Shown here: piece by piece, positions 9,273 to 17,555 of the stretch
How the letters are laid out: each line of letters opens with the position of its first letter
Position numbering within the stretch: the first letter of the stretch is position 1
Assembly (NCBI RefSeq): GCF_024396695.1
Contig: NZ_CP094359.1
Span: 620,001-684,000, forward strand
DNA from: Acidithiobacillus sp. YTS05
GTDB lineage: Bacteria; Pseudomonadota; Gammaproteobacteria; Acidithiobacillales; Acidithiobacillaceae
Length of the DNA: 64,000 nucleotides
Direction of reading: 5' to 3'
Made by a program: the position numbers and the translations under genes
The notes under the pieces: generated by a model
What the model saw: the letters and a program-made list of their open reading frames with translations, nothing else
What the model was told of the DNA's origin: nothing
Databases searched by the model: none

Positions 9273-10175
9273 ATGATCAGCAAGATTTTCAGTCCAGCGC
9301 AAATCGTCTATCTGCAGTTGCTCGAGGTGGCCCTTCCAGAGGTCATGGAGGGACAGCCCACATCTCTGCAGCAGGAGGCCCGTTTGGTGCCCGTTACCCG
9401 CTTGCCAGACATGCCCGCCACACCCCCCGTGAGGGTGATCGAGGACATTCCAGAGCTTTCCGCGGAGGACCCCTTGGCCGATGCTGGCGCAGGACCGCAA
9501 CCGCCGGCAATCCCAGCAGTTGAAACCGCGACACCGACAGATGTTGTGCCAGCTCCAGAAGAAGATCGTATCGCACGCATCGCGCGCATGGATTGGGCCG
9601 TGCTCGAGGCGAGTATCCATGCCTGTCGCGCCTGCAGTCTCGGCGAAACCCGGAAGAATGCCGTTGTTGGCGCGGGTACTCGGCCGAGTCCCTGGCTTTT
9701 TGTGGGGGAAGCGCCTGGGGCCGAGGAAGATCGCCGCGGTGAGGCCTTTGTCGGTCGTGGTGGACAGTTGCTCGATGCCATGCTCGGAGCGATGGGGCTC
9801 AGTCGGCAGGAGCAGGTCTATATTGCGAATGTGTTGAAATGCCGCCCGCCGCAGAATCGCGACCCTCTCGGCCCCGAGGTGCGCTCTTGCCTGCCCTTTC
9901 TGCAGCGCCAGATTGCTTTGCTGCAACCGCGCATCATCGTCGCCATGGGACGCTTCGCGGCACAGAGTCTGCTGCAGAGCGCCGAGCCGCTTGCGAGTCT
10001 ACGCGGGTCCGTGCAACGCTACGGCGATATTCCCCTCATCGTTACCTATCACCCGGCCTATTTGCTGCGGAATCCCATTGAAAAACGCAAGGTCTGGGAA
10101 GACCTCAAACTGGCTCTGCAAACCTATGCGGACCTGCCACAGGGGAGCGATGCCAAGGCTTCGCCCACGGCATAG
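9273..10175 (+). CDS. Uracil-DNA glycosylase, family 4 (Fe-S type)
   Basis: The 300-residue product has a poorly conserved N-terminal extension (about 1-105) and a C-terminal UDG domain. Visible motifs are GEAPGAEEDRRGEAF (active site), NVLKCRPPQNRDP and VTYHPAYLLRN, and the cysteines of the [4Fe-4S] cluster begin at CRACSLG and include the KCRPP cysteine. It removes uracil from DNA, the first step of base-excision repair. ATG at 9273 was chosen because it follows an AGAGAGGGG stretch; an in-frame ATG lies far upstream at 9150. The last 52 bases overlap the convergent SDR gene. Confidence 0.88.
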   Translation: MISKIFSPAQIVYLQLLEVALPEVMEGQPTSLQQEARLVPVTRLPDMPATPPVRVIEDIPELSAEDPLADAGAGPQPPAIPAVETATPTDVVPAPEEDRIARIARMDWAVLEASIHACRACSLGETRKNAVVGAGTRPSPWLFVGEAPGAEEDRRGEAFVGRGGQLLDAMLGAMGLSRQEQVYIANVLKCRPPQNRDPLGPEVRSCLPFLQRQIALLQPRIIVAMGRFAAQSLLQSAEPLASLRGSVQRYGDIPLIVTYHPAYLLRNPIEKRKVWEDLKLALQTYADLPQGSDAKASPTA

Positions 10176-11065
10176 CGCGGTTGCCAGCCCAATTCCTCTT
10201 CCGCGCGCCGACAGTTCACAATTAAGGGGTATTGCAAGCCCAGCAGCCAACCCGGATCCCCCAGGCGCCGAGTGAAGGGGCGCAGTCTTTGGTGCAGCCA
10301 GTGTAGTTGCCGTGGGCTGACAGGGATTTGCCATCGTCGCGGAATTTGTGACCAGGCCACGGGCTCCGGCGCGGCGATGTTGAAAGCCCCGTGCGCGCCC
10401 CGCTCCCAGGCGGCCAGAATGGCGGCAGCGGCATCTTCCTCATGCAGACATTGAATGGGTAGCTCAGGATTGGGGAGGCGCAGGCCAATCGCTGAGCAGG
10501 CGATGGCATTCACCAGAGGCTGGGCGTGTTGCCCGACTATGGCATGCAGACGCAGACGGCTGAGTCGCAATTCTGGATGACGCAGACTGTATTCCTGCAT
10601 CAGCGCTTCGACGGAAGTCTTGTCTTCTGCGTAGGCAAAGCCCGGCGGCGGACGCAACGGCTGGTCCTCACTGATGCCTTCGGGATTGTCCGGCCAAGCG
10701 CCATAGACCGCCACGCTACTACTGTACACGAAGCGCTCGACCCCGGCGCTACTCGCTGCCTGCAGCAAGCGCCCGCTACCCTCGCGATTGATTTCGGCCA
10801 TCTCTGCCCGCCAGTGGCGCTGTCGACCCAGACGCGGGCTGAGTACCACAAAGGCCAGATGGATGACGCTGTCCACGCCCGCCAGAATGGGTTGCCAATC
10901 GACAGCACGCAAATCACCCTGCCGCCATTGCAGGCGCGGGTGCTGCATTGTGGCGGGGAGAAGATCGAAGGCGATGATCTCCGGCCTGTCTGGGTGTTCC
11001 AGCAGGCGCGGTAGCAGGACGCTTGCCGTATGGCCAGCCGACCCGGTGAGCAGTATGCGGCTCAT
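10124..11065 (-). CDS. NAD-dependent epimerase/dehydratase-family (extended SDR) protein
   Basis: A 313-residue extended SDR. The N-terminus MSRILLTGSAGHTASVLLP carries a Rossmann TGxxGxxx-type motif, and YSSSVAVYG plus a later YAEDK segment match the Ser-Tyr-Lys catalytic pattern. Substrate is not predictable; nucleotide sugars are common for this family. Its ATG overlaps the stop of the upstream luciferase-like gene (ATGA), so the two form an operon. The 3' end overlaps the convergent UDG gene by 52 bases. Confidence 0.8.
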   Translation of the reverse strand: MSRILLTGSAGHTASVLLPRLLEHPDRPEIIAFDLLPATMQHPRLQWRQGDLRAVDWQPILAGVDSVIHLAFVVLSPRLGRQRHWRAEMAEINREGSGRLLQAASSAGVERFVYSSSVAVYGAWPDNPEGISEDQPLRPPPGFAYAEDKTSVEALMQEYSLRHPELRLSRLRLHAIVGQHAQPLVNAIACSAIGLRLPNPELPIQCLHEEDAAAAILAAWERGAHGAFNIAAPEPVAWSQIPRRWQIPVSPRQLHWLHQRLRPFTRRLGDPGWLLGLQYPLIVNCRRAEEELGWQPRYAVGEALASLPCGRSA

Positions 11066-12147
11066 GCCGCGTCGGCGCGGGAGTCGTTCAGCGCTGGCAA
11101 GACTTCGTGGGCCAGGAGTTCGAGGGAGCGCCGCGTAACGTCGGAAGAAACCATCCCCGCACCCACCGCCAGCAGCAGGCGATCCACTCCTGCCCGGGCA
11201 TAGCGCGCCAGCCCTTTGCGGCACTGCTCGGGGGTGCCCACCACGACCATGCCCATGGTCTCCAGCAGGCGCAGGCTCAGGCCTTTACGCAGCAGCGGTT
11301 CAAGAAATGCCAGGCGATGGTAATACTCGTAACTTTCCCGTAACTGCGCCAGCACGGGCCGAGTCTGATCAAGCAGACGCTGATAATACCAGGTGAAGCC
11401 TTCGGCCAGGCGCCGCGCTTCTGCGCCATCTTCCAGACACAGGCAGCCAATGGTCATGGCAAACTGCGGATGGAAGCCGGGCGTGGCGGCATACGGACTC
11501 GCTTGCACGGCGCGGCGGTAGGCTTTCAGGTCCTGCTTGATGAGAAACCATGGTTTGAATGGACCACTGAGCACGCCAATGCCTTCCTGCGCCGCCCAGG
11601 CAAAGGTTTGCGGGCTGACGGCGGCGACCCAGAGCGGCGGATGGGGTTGTTGCAGCGGTTTGGGTAGAATATCGATGTTTTCCAGCTGGTACAGTTTGCC
11701 CTGGTGCTGCACCGGACCCCCTCCCGCGGCACGCAGAATCGCCAGGCCTTCTTGCAGATGGGCGCGGCTGTCGCCCATTGCGGCGCCAAAGATGGCATAT
11801 TCGCGCGGCGAGAAGCCGCGGCCGATTCCCACCTCCAGGCGGCCATTGGAGAGAAGATCGAGTGCCGCAACGCGTTCTGCCACCCGCACGGCGTTGTTGT
11901 AGGGTAGGGCGATGACGGCGTGGCCAAGACGCAGGCGCTGGGTACGCTGACTAGCGGCAGCCAGAAAGACCTCGGGGGCGCTGGAATGCGAATACTCGCG
12001 CATGAAGTGGTGTTCTACCAACCAGGCGCCATGAAAGCCCAGCGCGTCCGCCAACGCGAGCTCCTCCAGGGTTTCGTGATAGACTTGCAGCTCGCTACGC
12101 GGAAGATGGGCGGGTACCGCCAGTTCGTAGAAGAGATCCACCTGCAT
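11062..12147 (-). CDS. LLM-class flavin-dependent oxidoreductase
   Basis: A 361-residue bacterial-luciferase-like monooxygenase. The pattern GAWLVEHHFMREYSHSSAPEVFLAA, the LRLGHAVIALPYNNAVRVAERVAALDLLSNGRLEVGIGRG block and the late GTPEQC motif are typical of this family, which uses FMNH2 and O2 on unknown substrates. It is the first gene of a two-gene operon with the SDR and is divergent from the short gene at 12163. Confidence 0.85.
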   Translation of the reverse strand: MQVDLFYELAVPAHLPRSELQVYHETLEELALADALGFHGAWLVEHHFMREYSHSSAPEVFLAAASQRTQRLRLGHAVIALPYNNAVRVAERVAALDLLSNGRLEVGIGRGFSPREYAIFGAAMGDSRAHLQEGLAILRAAGGGPVQHQGKLYQLENIDILPKPLQQPHPPLWVAAVSPQTFAWAAQEGIGVLSGPFKPWFLIKQDLKAYRRAVQASPYAATPGFHPQFAMTIGCLCLEDGAEARRLAEGFTWYYQRLLDQTRPVLAQLRESYEYYHRLAFLEPLLRKGLSLRLLETMGMVVVGTPEQCRKGLARYARAGVDRLLLAVGAGMVSSDVTRRSLELLAHEVLPALNDSRADAA

Positions 12148-12162
12148 GATTCGGGAGACTCC

Positions 12163-12405
12163 ATGTCAACTCATACGCCACGTCAGATCGCCGAGCGTCT
12201 GGAAATTGCCATCCTAACATCAGAGCAGATGCGACTGCACTGGGTCGATGAGCAGGATCAGACCCACTACATGACGGTTGTTCTGCCCCTTGCCGTGGAG
12301 GAGGAAGAAAGCGCCGATTACCTCCGTTGTCGGGTGCTGGAGGACGACACGGAGATTCGCGTGCGCGTCGATCTGATCCAGAATCTGCCAACCCCAGTCA
12401 AATAG
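12163..12405 (+). CDS. Hypothetical 80-residue protein, possibly Rof-like
   Basis: An acidic 80-residue protein (many Glu/Asp, one Cys) rich in predicted beta strands. The size and the pattern of an N-terminal ERLEIAILTSEQMRLHW followed by strands recall Rho-binding antiterminator (Rof/YaeO) folds, but the similarity is weak and I do not assign it. It is divergent from the luciferase-like gene and convergent with orn, three bases from its stop. Confidence 0.55.
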   Translation: MSTHTPRQIAERLEIAILTSEQMRLHWVDEQDQTHYMTVVLPLAVEEEESADYLRCRVLEDDTEIRVRVDLIQNLPTPVK

Positions 12406-12408
12406 GCG

Positions 12409-12984
12409 TCAGACAAACTCCGGGTTCTCCTCTTCCCAATCCGGATCACGCAGAATGGTCTTGCGATAGTAGCGTAGCTCCTCGATGGATTCGCGGATAT
12501 CGCTGAGGGCCTCATGGCGTTCCGACTTCTGAAAGCGGGGGAGTTTGTTGTACCAGCGGGCGCTCAATTCCTTCAAGGTTGAGACATCGATCAGACGATA
12601 ATGGAAAAAGCGCTCCAGGCGTGGCATGTGCTGTGCGAGGAAACGGCGATCCTGACAGACGCTATTGCCACAGAGAGGGGAGGTACCGGGAGTGACGTGG
12701 GCGGAGAGAAAATCCAGGGTTTGCGTTTCCACAGCGGCCAGGTCGAGGCGACTTGCGCGCACGCGATCAATCAGCCCAGAAGCCCCATGAGTACGTTGAT
12801 TCCAGTCGTCCATGGCGCGCAGCACGGATTCCTCGTGGTGGACTGCCAACACGGGACCCTCGCAAATAACGCGCAGTTGGTTGTCGGTGATGATACTGGC
12901 GATTTCCAGGATCTGATCCTGCTGCGGCTGTAGACCAGTCATCTCGAGGTCGATCCAGACTAGGCGCTGACTCTTGGGGTCCAT
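12409..12984 (-). CDS. orn: Oligoribonuclease
   Basis: The 191-residue DEDDh exoribonuclease degrades 2-5-nt RNA (nanoRNA) and the c-di-GMP breakdown product pGpG. Motifs: WIDLEMTGL with the first D and E (about residues 11-13), the second aspartate in the [13 protein letters not shown] block and the C-terminal [14 protein letters not shown] with catalytic His and Asp. GAGGAG precedes the ATG. Directly upstream on the same strand lies the 217-bp repeat array, whose last terminator ends about 50 bases before the start codon, so its promoter must be very close or transcription must pass that terminator. Confidence 0.95.
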   Translation of the reverse strand: MDPKSQRLVWIDLEMTGLQPQQDQILEIASIITDNQLRVICEGPVLAVHHEESVLRAMDDWNQRTHGASGLIDRVRASRLDLAAVETQTLDFLSAHVTPGTSPLCGNSVCQDRRFLAQHMPRLERFFHYRLIDVSTLKELSARWYNKLPRFQKSERHEALSDIRESIEELRYYRKTILRDPDWEEENPEFV

Positions 12985-13032
12985 TGGCTCTCCTCATGAT
13001 CATTGCGGCATGGTACCATGCTCTAGCCCGGA

Positions 13033-13061
13033 TAAAAAAAGACGGGCGAGATGCCCGTCTA
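13033..13061 (-). terminator. Intrinsic terminator in repeat copy 1
   Basis: On the minus strand, stem AGACGGGC/GCCCGTCT with a 5-nt loop is followed by seven T residues. It lies about 50 bases upstream of the orn start codon. Confidence 0.85.
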
Positions 13062-13249
13062 ATAGCCGCAAAACAACCGCTACAAACTTTTTGGCTGCCA
13101 GGTCTTGGCCTGCTTGCCCTGAATCGTACGCTCCGACTCCCGAGGCTTGGGTAGATCGCCTTCCTTGGGTGGTAGATTGCCGGGGTAATGTTTCAAGAAT
13201 ATTTCTGGGTGTGCGCTGGAATATTCTGGGGTAGTTCTGGCGCTCAGGA

Positions 13250-13278
13250 TAAAAAAAGACGGGCGAGGTGCCCGTCTA
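13250..13278 (-). terminator. Intrinsic terminator in repeat copy 2
   Basis: Same 8-bp stem and T-run as copy 1 with one loop change (GAGGT for GAGAT on the plus strand), exactly 217 bases away. Confidence 0.85.
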
Positions 13279-13466
13279 ATAGCCGCAAAACAACCGCTAC
13301 AAACTTTTTGGCTGCCAGGTCTTGGCCTGCTTGCCCTGAATCGTACGCTCCGACTCCCGAGGCTTGGGTAGATCGCCTTCCTTGAGTGGTAGATTGCCGG
13401 GGTAATGTTTCAAGAATATTTCCGGGTGTGCTCTGGAATATTCTGGGGTAGCTCTGGCGCTTAGGA

Positions 13467-13495
13467 TAAAAAAAGACGGGCGAAGTACCCGTCTA
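13467..13495 (-). terminator. Intrinsic terminator in partial repeat copy 3
   Basis: Same element 217 bases further on; the outer 7-bp stem AGACGGG/CCCGTCT and T-run are kept, while the innermost pair is changed. It sits about 120 bases upstream of the divergent response-regulator start. Confidence 0.8.
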
Positions 13496-13614
13496 ATAGC
13501 CGCAAAACAACCGCTGAAGTGCAGATACGGAATCGCATCTACATTCAATGCCCTGGATTCTGCGAGGGAATTGTTTCAGAATTATTTCCTGAGGGGCTGA
13601 AGAGTGAGCGATTC

Positions 13615-14307
13615 ATGGCTGTGGTTCTGATCGTCGACGACGATTTGCGCTTGGCACAGATGCTGAAAGGCTTTCTGGAGAAGGAGGGCTTTGGTGTACT
13701 CCTGGCGGGTAATGGCACGGAGATGTGGCAGCAGCTTTCCCACGGTGCGATCGACGTACTCATCCTCGACTGGATGCTCCCCGGCGGCAAAGACGGTATC
13801 GCCCTCGTCAAGGAACTGCGGGGCAAGAACGCCCCGCCGGTGCTGATGCTCTCCGCACGAGGGGATGATGATGATCGCATCAGTGGCCTGGAAAGCGGCG
13901 TCGATGACTACCTCGCCAAACCCTTCAATGCGCGGGAGTTGGTGGCTCGTTTGCGTTCCCTGTTGCGCCGACAGGGACGCGAGGAACCCAGCTCCAGCCT
14001 GTCATTTGGGCGTTTCCGACTCGATTTGGCCAGCCGACGCCTGTTCGCCGACGGGCAGGAACTGGATCTCAATCCGGCCGAAATGGAACTGCTACTGGTC
14101 TTTGCCCAGCGGCCCCGCCGAATTCTCAGTCGCGATACCTTGCTGCAAATTCTTGGGGGAGAGGAGGATGGCCGCTTTGACCGGAGTATCGATGTGCGGG
14201 TCACGCGGCTGCGTAAGATCATCGAGGACAATCCCAAACAGCCACGTTTCCTGCTTACCGAACGGGGAGTCGGCTACCGTTTCGACCCCGGTCAGGCGGA
14301 GTCGTAG
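13615..14307 (+). CDS. OmpR/PhoB-family response regulator (orphan)
   Basis: The 230-residue protein has a receiver domain (about 1-118; acidic pocket D8-D10, phospho-acceptor D52 in LILDWMLPGG, K102 in LAKPF) and a C-terminal winged-helix DNA-binding domain ending in the typical LLTERGVGYRF. The ATG at 13615 was chosen because it starts the first receiver strand directly (MAVVLIVDDD); the frame stays open upstream. No histidine kinase is encoded nearby. The 3' end overlaps the convergent phoD-like gene by 16 bases. Proximity to a Pho-box operon makes a phosphate link tempting but the sequence alone does not identify it as PhoB. Confidence 0.88.
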   Translation: MAVVLIVDDDLRLAQMLKGFLEKEGFGVLLAGNGTEMWQQLSHGAIDVLILDWMLPGGKDGIALVKELRGKNAPPVLMLSARGDDDDRISGLESGVDDYLAKPFNARELVARLRSLLRRQGREEPSSSLSFGRFRLDLASRRLFADGQELDLNPAEMELLLVFAQRPRRILSRDTLLQILGGEEDGRFDRSIDVRVTRLRKIIEDNPKQPRFLLTERGVGYRFDPGQAES

Positions 14308-15680
14308 CCCAGATCCCGACTGGTGATGGGGTGTTGCCACAGCGTGCGTCCATGGACGTCCTTGCAGCTCACCAGGACCTGGCGGTCGGCGCCTTGACCG
14401 TGGAAGGCAAGAGAGCAGTAATTGCGCTCCTGCACCAGAGTTCCGGGCACGCGGTAGGGATTGTGATCGCCCTTGGCGGGCCCGGAATTGAGGGGGGAAC
14501 TGGTGATTTCCCAGAGGGGGTAGACATGCTTGCCGCTATAGCGCGGGCGCGGGCGACGCATGAGTTCGGAAATGTGACGATCGCCCGACAAGAAAATCAC
14601 CCCGCGAATTTGATTGTTTGCCAGCCAGTCGAGGAAGTCCTGCCGTTCTTCCGGGTAGAGATTCCAGCCCTCATACGCGTCGTCATCATTCAGCATCTGT
14701 CCGCCCGCCGCGATGAATTTGAAACGGGCATGGGAGCTCAACAGCGCATTTTTGAGCCAATCCAGTTGCGTCTTGCCAAACATGACCTTGCCGCGGGATG
14801 CGGCAGCGGCATCGGCATCCCGATACCAGCGATCGTCGAGCAGGAAGAAGTCGGCATCGTAGACCGATTGCTGGGTGAATACCCCGGGCGTGCCGGGTAA
14901 ACCAAAGCTGGGGTTGGGCCAATAGGACTGGAAGAGTCGCAGTGCCGTCTCCTTGAAAATAAAGCTGCTGTCACTGTCATTAGGGCCATAGTCGTGGTCG
15001 TCCCAGATGGCGATCTGCGGAGTGCTGTTCAGAAACCGTTGCAGCGGGGCAAAAGCGCGATCAGACCAGTAGCGCAGGGCCATTCCCGCAGGACTGGCGA
15101 AGTCGGCTTCACGAAAATACAGATTATCACCGAGCCAAATCATCAGGTCGGCCTGTTCCTGTCGCATGGGTTCGTAGATTTCATAGCCACCACCATAGGG
15201 CTTCCCCGGACGATCATAGCGGGGGTCGTTGATGTAGGCGCAGGACCCAGTCAAGACCTTGAAGTCCGGCGCTGGGGCGCGGAACTTCCATAGACTTGGG
15301 GTACGCAGCAGGGGCCCGGGACTCGGTAAGACCTGATTGTTGAGGAGGAGCTGGGTTTGGTAGCGGGTGTCTGGCTGCAGCTCATCCAGAACGATATTGA
15401 CGCTATAGAAATTCCCTGCGTCGGTCTGTACCGTTTCGCTGTGCTGCACCGCTCCCTTGCCGTCCTGCGCTTGGTAACGGATCTGTACTTGCGCGGGTCC
15501 CAGGGTCTGTACCCAGACCGTCGCCGAGCGATAGGCCGGATAGCCCAGCATCGGCCCGGCATGGAGACGAGTAGCCAAAGCCGGAAGATTCATGGCCCAT
15601 AGCGGCATGGGAAGCATCCCGGCGCCACCAAGTACGAGGCCGCTGCGCAGGAAATCGCGACGTTGCATCCGATTTTTCAT
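14292..15680 (-). CDS. phoD: PhoD-family alkaline phosphatase/phosphodiesterase, Tat-exported
   Basis: A 462-residue metallophosphoesterase of the PhoD type. The N-terminus has a twin-arginine signal (QRRDFLRSG followed by a hydrophobic stretch ending near AMNLPALA), so it is exported folded. Metal-binding blocks seen are GSCAY, LMIWLGDNLYF, AIWDDHDYGPNDSD and the late FLSGDRHISEL. Such enzymes release phosphate from mono- and diesters. It is the last gene of the Pho-box operon, 19 bases after tonB, which supports a role in organophosphate scavenging. Confidence 0.88.
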   Translation of the reverse strand: MKNRMQRRDFLRSGLVLGGAGMLPMPLWAMNLPALATRLHAGPMLGYPAYRSATVWVQTLGPAQVQIRYQAQDGKGAVQHSETVQTDAGNFYSVNIVLDELQPDTRYQTQLLLNNQVLPSPGPLLRTPSLWKFRAPAPDFKVLTGSCAYINDPRYDRPGKPYGGGYEIYEPMRQEQADLMIWLGDNLYFREADFASPAGMALRYWSDRAFAPLQRFLNSTPQIAIWDDHDYGPNDSDSSFIFKETALRLFQSYWPNPSFGLPGTPGVFTQQSVYDADFFLLDDRWYRDADAAAASRGKVMFGKTQLDWLKNALLSSHARFKFIAAGGQMLNDDDAYEGWNLYPEERQDFLDWLANNQIRGVIFLSGDRHISELMRRPRPRYSGKHVYPLWEITSSPLNSGPAKGDHNPYRVPGTLVQERNYCSLAFHGQGADRQVLVSCKDVHGRTLWQHPITSRDLGYDSA

Positions 15681-15699
15681 GTTTACCTCTGTCTATCGT

Positions 15700-16425
15700 T
15701 CAGTCGTTGCTGTGCAGGACGAACTCTACCCACAGTTCCAGCTGAAAACGTTTGCCTTTGAGTTCTGGTGGAAGGGCGGGGAGGCGTGCCTCGCGCACGG
15801 CGCTCAGGGCAGCGCTATTGAAGGAATCCATACTGCCTTTTCGCAATATGCGCAGACCCGTGATTACGCCATCCTGCAGGGTGAACTCCACTTGCACCCG
15901 CCCGCCCTGACCAAGCATCCGCGCTGCATCCGGAAAGTGCACGGCGGCTTGGATGGCACCCTTGACCTGGGCCAGATAATCCGCCTTGACCGCTGGATTG
16001 GCGGGTGCCGGTGGTGGTGGCGTAGGCGTGACCGGCGGCGCCGGGGGCGCCTGCACCGGGCTGGGCAAAGGGCTGGGGGGCAGAACCTCGCGAACCGGTG
16101 CCGGTGCCGGTTTCGGGCGAGGTGCCGGGTGCGGGAGTGGACGCGGCTGGGGTTTCGGCGTCGGCTTGGGCGTGGGCTTCGGAGGCGTTGATACTGGTGG
16201 TTTCGGTGCCGGCGGCGTCGGTTTGGGGGGCTCCTCTTTCACCAGCTGCAGTTGCATGGGCGGCAGAGCCGGCGGTGGCGGTGTCCGCTGCTGCGCAGTT
16301 TCCCAGACAATTACGCCGATGAGGATAGCTTCCGCCACCGCCGCCAACAGCAGAGCGCGTCCCCCTGCGGGGCGCGGGCTTTGCGCCTGGATCAGATTAC
16401 CAAGGCCGCGCAGGTCCGTACTCAT
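15700..16425 (-). CDS. tonB: TonB energy-transducing protein
   Basis: A 241-residue TonB: one N-terminal membrane segment (about residues 20-40), a long periplasmic Pro/Lys/Ala-rich spacer (roughly 55-140, many PKP and KPTPKP repeats), and a C-terminal TonB domain beginning near KADYLAQVKGAI with the FPDAARMLGQGGRVQVEFTL segment. It couples the proton motive force to the outer-membrane receptor. Its start overlaps the exbD stop (ATGA). Confidence 0.92.
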   Translation of the reverse strand: MSTDLRGLGNLIQAQSPRPAGGRALLLAAVAEAILIGVIVWETAQQRTPPPPALPPMQLQLVKEEPPKPTPPAPKPPVSTPPKPTPKPTPKPQPRPLPHPAPRPKPAPAPVREVLPPSPLPSPVQAPPAPPVTPTPPPPAPANPAVKADYLAQVKGAIQAAVHFPDAARMLGQGGRVQVEFTLQDGVITGLRILRKGSMDSFNSAALSAVREARLPALPPELKGKRFQLELWVEFVLHSND

Positions 16426-16826
16426 GCGCCGCCCACTCCTCCGGCTTTGGCCGCCAGGCCGATGGCCGTCACACCGGCACTGCGGCAGGCATCCATGACC
16501 TTGACCAGGGCCTGAATGTCCGCTGTTTTGTCAGCGGCGATGGTCACCTGGGTTTCGCTCGGTTGATGGTTGTGCAGGTAATCGCTCAGGGCGCTTAGTG
16601 TCATGGTCTTGCCCTCTACCTCGATGTGACCGTCGGGGTACAGGTTCACCACTACCTTGGGCTTGGGCAGTGTTTGCGCCGTACTGGAGCCTGGCATATT
16701 TGCGGGCAGTCCCTGGTCAGGGATCATGTGGATCGTAATCATGATGAAGAAAATTAATAAAAACAGCATGATATCGATCATTGGGATGATCTCTACCCGG
16801 CCTTTCTTTACCTCCAGGTATTGCAT
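16422..16826 (-). CDS. exbD: Biopolymer transport protein ExbD
   Basis: The 134-residue protein has one transmembrane helix with the essential membrane aspartate (D18 in IIPMIDIMLFLLIFF) and a periplasmic domain. It forms the proton-driven motor with ExbB and TonB. It starts five bases after the exbB stop and overlaps tonB. Confidence 0.93.
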   Translation of the reverse strand: MQYLEVKKGRVEIIPMIDIMLFLLIFFIMITIHMIPDQGLPANMPGSSTAQTLPKPKVVVNLYPDGHIEVEGKTMTLSALSDYLHNHQPSETQVTIAADKTADIQALVKVMDACRSAGVTAIGLAAKAGGVGGA

Positions 16827-16831
16827 GGCGC

Positions 16832-17506
16832 TCAGACCTCCTGCGCCGCGTAATAGACCGGCTTTGCCGAACTCGTACCGAGTTCGTGCTGCTCCAGTCC
16901 TTCCAGGCGATTGACGAGCATGGTCCGCAGGGTTTCCATCTGGTGGACCACGAGGCGCATGCGATTGTGCAGGCCGTTGAAGGTGATCAGACCAATGATG
17001 GCAATGACCAGACCGGCGGCAGTCGCCAACAGGGCCTCGGCGACATTGCCGGTAATGGCGGTGGGATGGTTGCTGACACTGTCGAGTACTTGAAAGGCAT
17101 GGAACATGCCGACGATGGTCCCCAACAGACCGAGCAGCGGTGCCAAGGTGACAGTGGTGTCAAGAACCCACAAACCGCGATCGAGGGTGGGAACCTGGCG
17201 CATGACCACTTCCTGCAGAATCTCCGCCATGCGCCCGCTGTCGCGGATATTCGGATAGCGCAAGGGCACCTCCAGCAGGGCTTTGAAAGGCGCCGGCGTG
17301 CTCTCGGCAAGAGGGCGCAGATTATGGGCGTTCAGGTCCGGCAATTGATCGAGACTCTGCGCAGATTGTTCGCCCAGATGGGTCATGCGGTTCAGAAACA
17401 GAAAACGCTCAAAGCTCACCCAGAGGACGATGAGCAAGAGGATGGGCATAATGAAAAGGATCCCGCCGGACTCGGCGGCGATCTTGAACAGCTCGGTAAA
17501 ATTCAT
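16832..17506 (-). CDS. exbB: MotA/TolQ/ExbB proton channel protein ExbB
   Basis: The 224-residue protein has three membrane helices (about residues 12-30, 117-140, 160-182) and the family signature LAPLLGLLGTIVGMFHAF. It assembles with ExbD and TonB in the inner membrane. It follows the receptor gene by 49 bases on the same strand. Confidence 0.93.
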   Translation of the reverse strand: MNFTELFKIAAESGGILFIMPILLLIVLWVSFERFLFLNRMTHLGEQSAQSLDQLPDLNAHNLRPLAESTPAPFKALLEVPLRYPNIRDSGRMAEILQEVVMRQVPTLDRGLWVLDTTVTLAPLLGLLGTIVGMFHAFQVLDSVSNHPTAITGNVAEALLATAAGLVIAIIGLITFNGLHNRMRLVVHQMETLRTMLVNRLEGLEQHELGTSSAKPVYYAAQEV

Positions 17507-17555
17507 GGTACGGAATCCTCAAAGGAAGGGGCCGCCAGAGCGGCCCAGATCTGGC

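Larger units (their letters stand above)
13031..13515. repeat. 217-bp tandem repeat, two full copies and a 51-bp third
   Basis: Copy 1 spans 13031-13247, copy 2 13248-13464, and a partial copy 13465-13515. The full copies differ at only about six positions. Each begins (plus strand) with an A-run and the hairpin that is an intrinsic terminator on the minus strand. Reading the minus strand, each full unit contains an open frame ending in a Pro/Lys-rich sequence and the tail KTWQPKSL-stop, located shortly before the terminator; between the two copies that frame shows two silent and three amino-acid changes, giving no clear sign of selection. No ATG precedes the frame without crossing a terminator. 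It could be tandem small RNAs, a peptide family or a duplicated gene 3' end. Confidence 0.85.

Noticed and set aside
13031..13515. CRISPR array
   Set aside because: The period is 217 bases and whole units are nearly identical; there are no short repeats with unique spacers, and no cas genes are present.
13297..13548. 83-codon minus-strand frame across repeat copy 2
   Set aside because: Its only ATG lies upstream of a strong terminator that would end the transcript inside the frame, so the full frame is unlikely to be translated as one protein; kept only as part of the repeat description.
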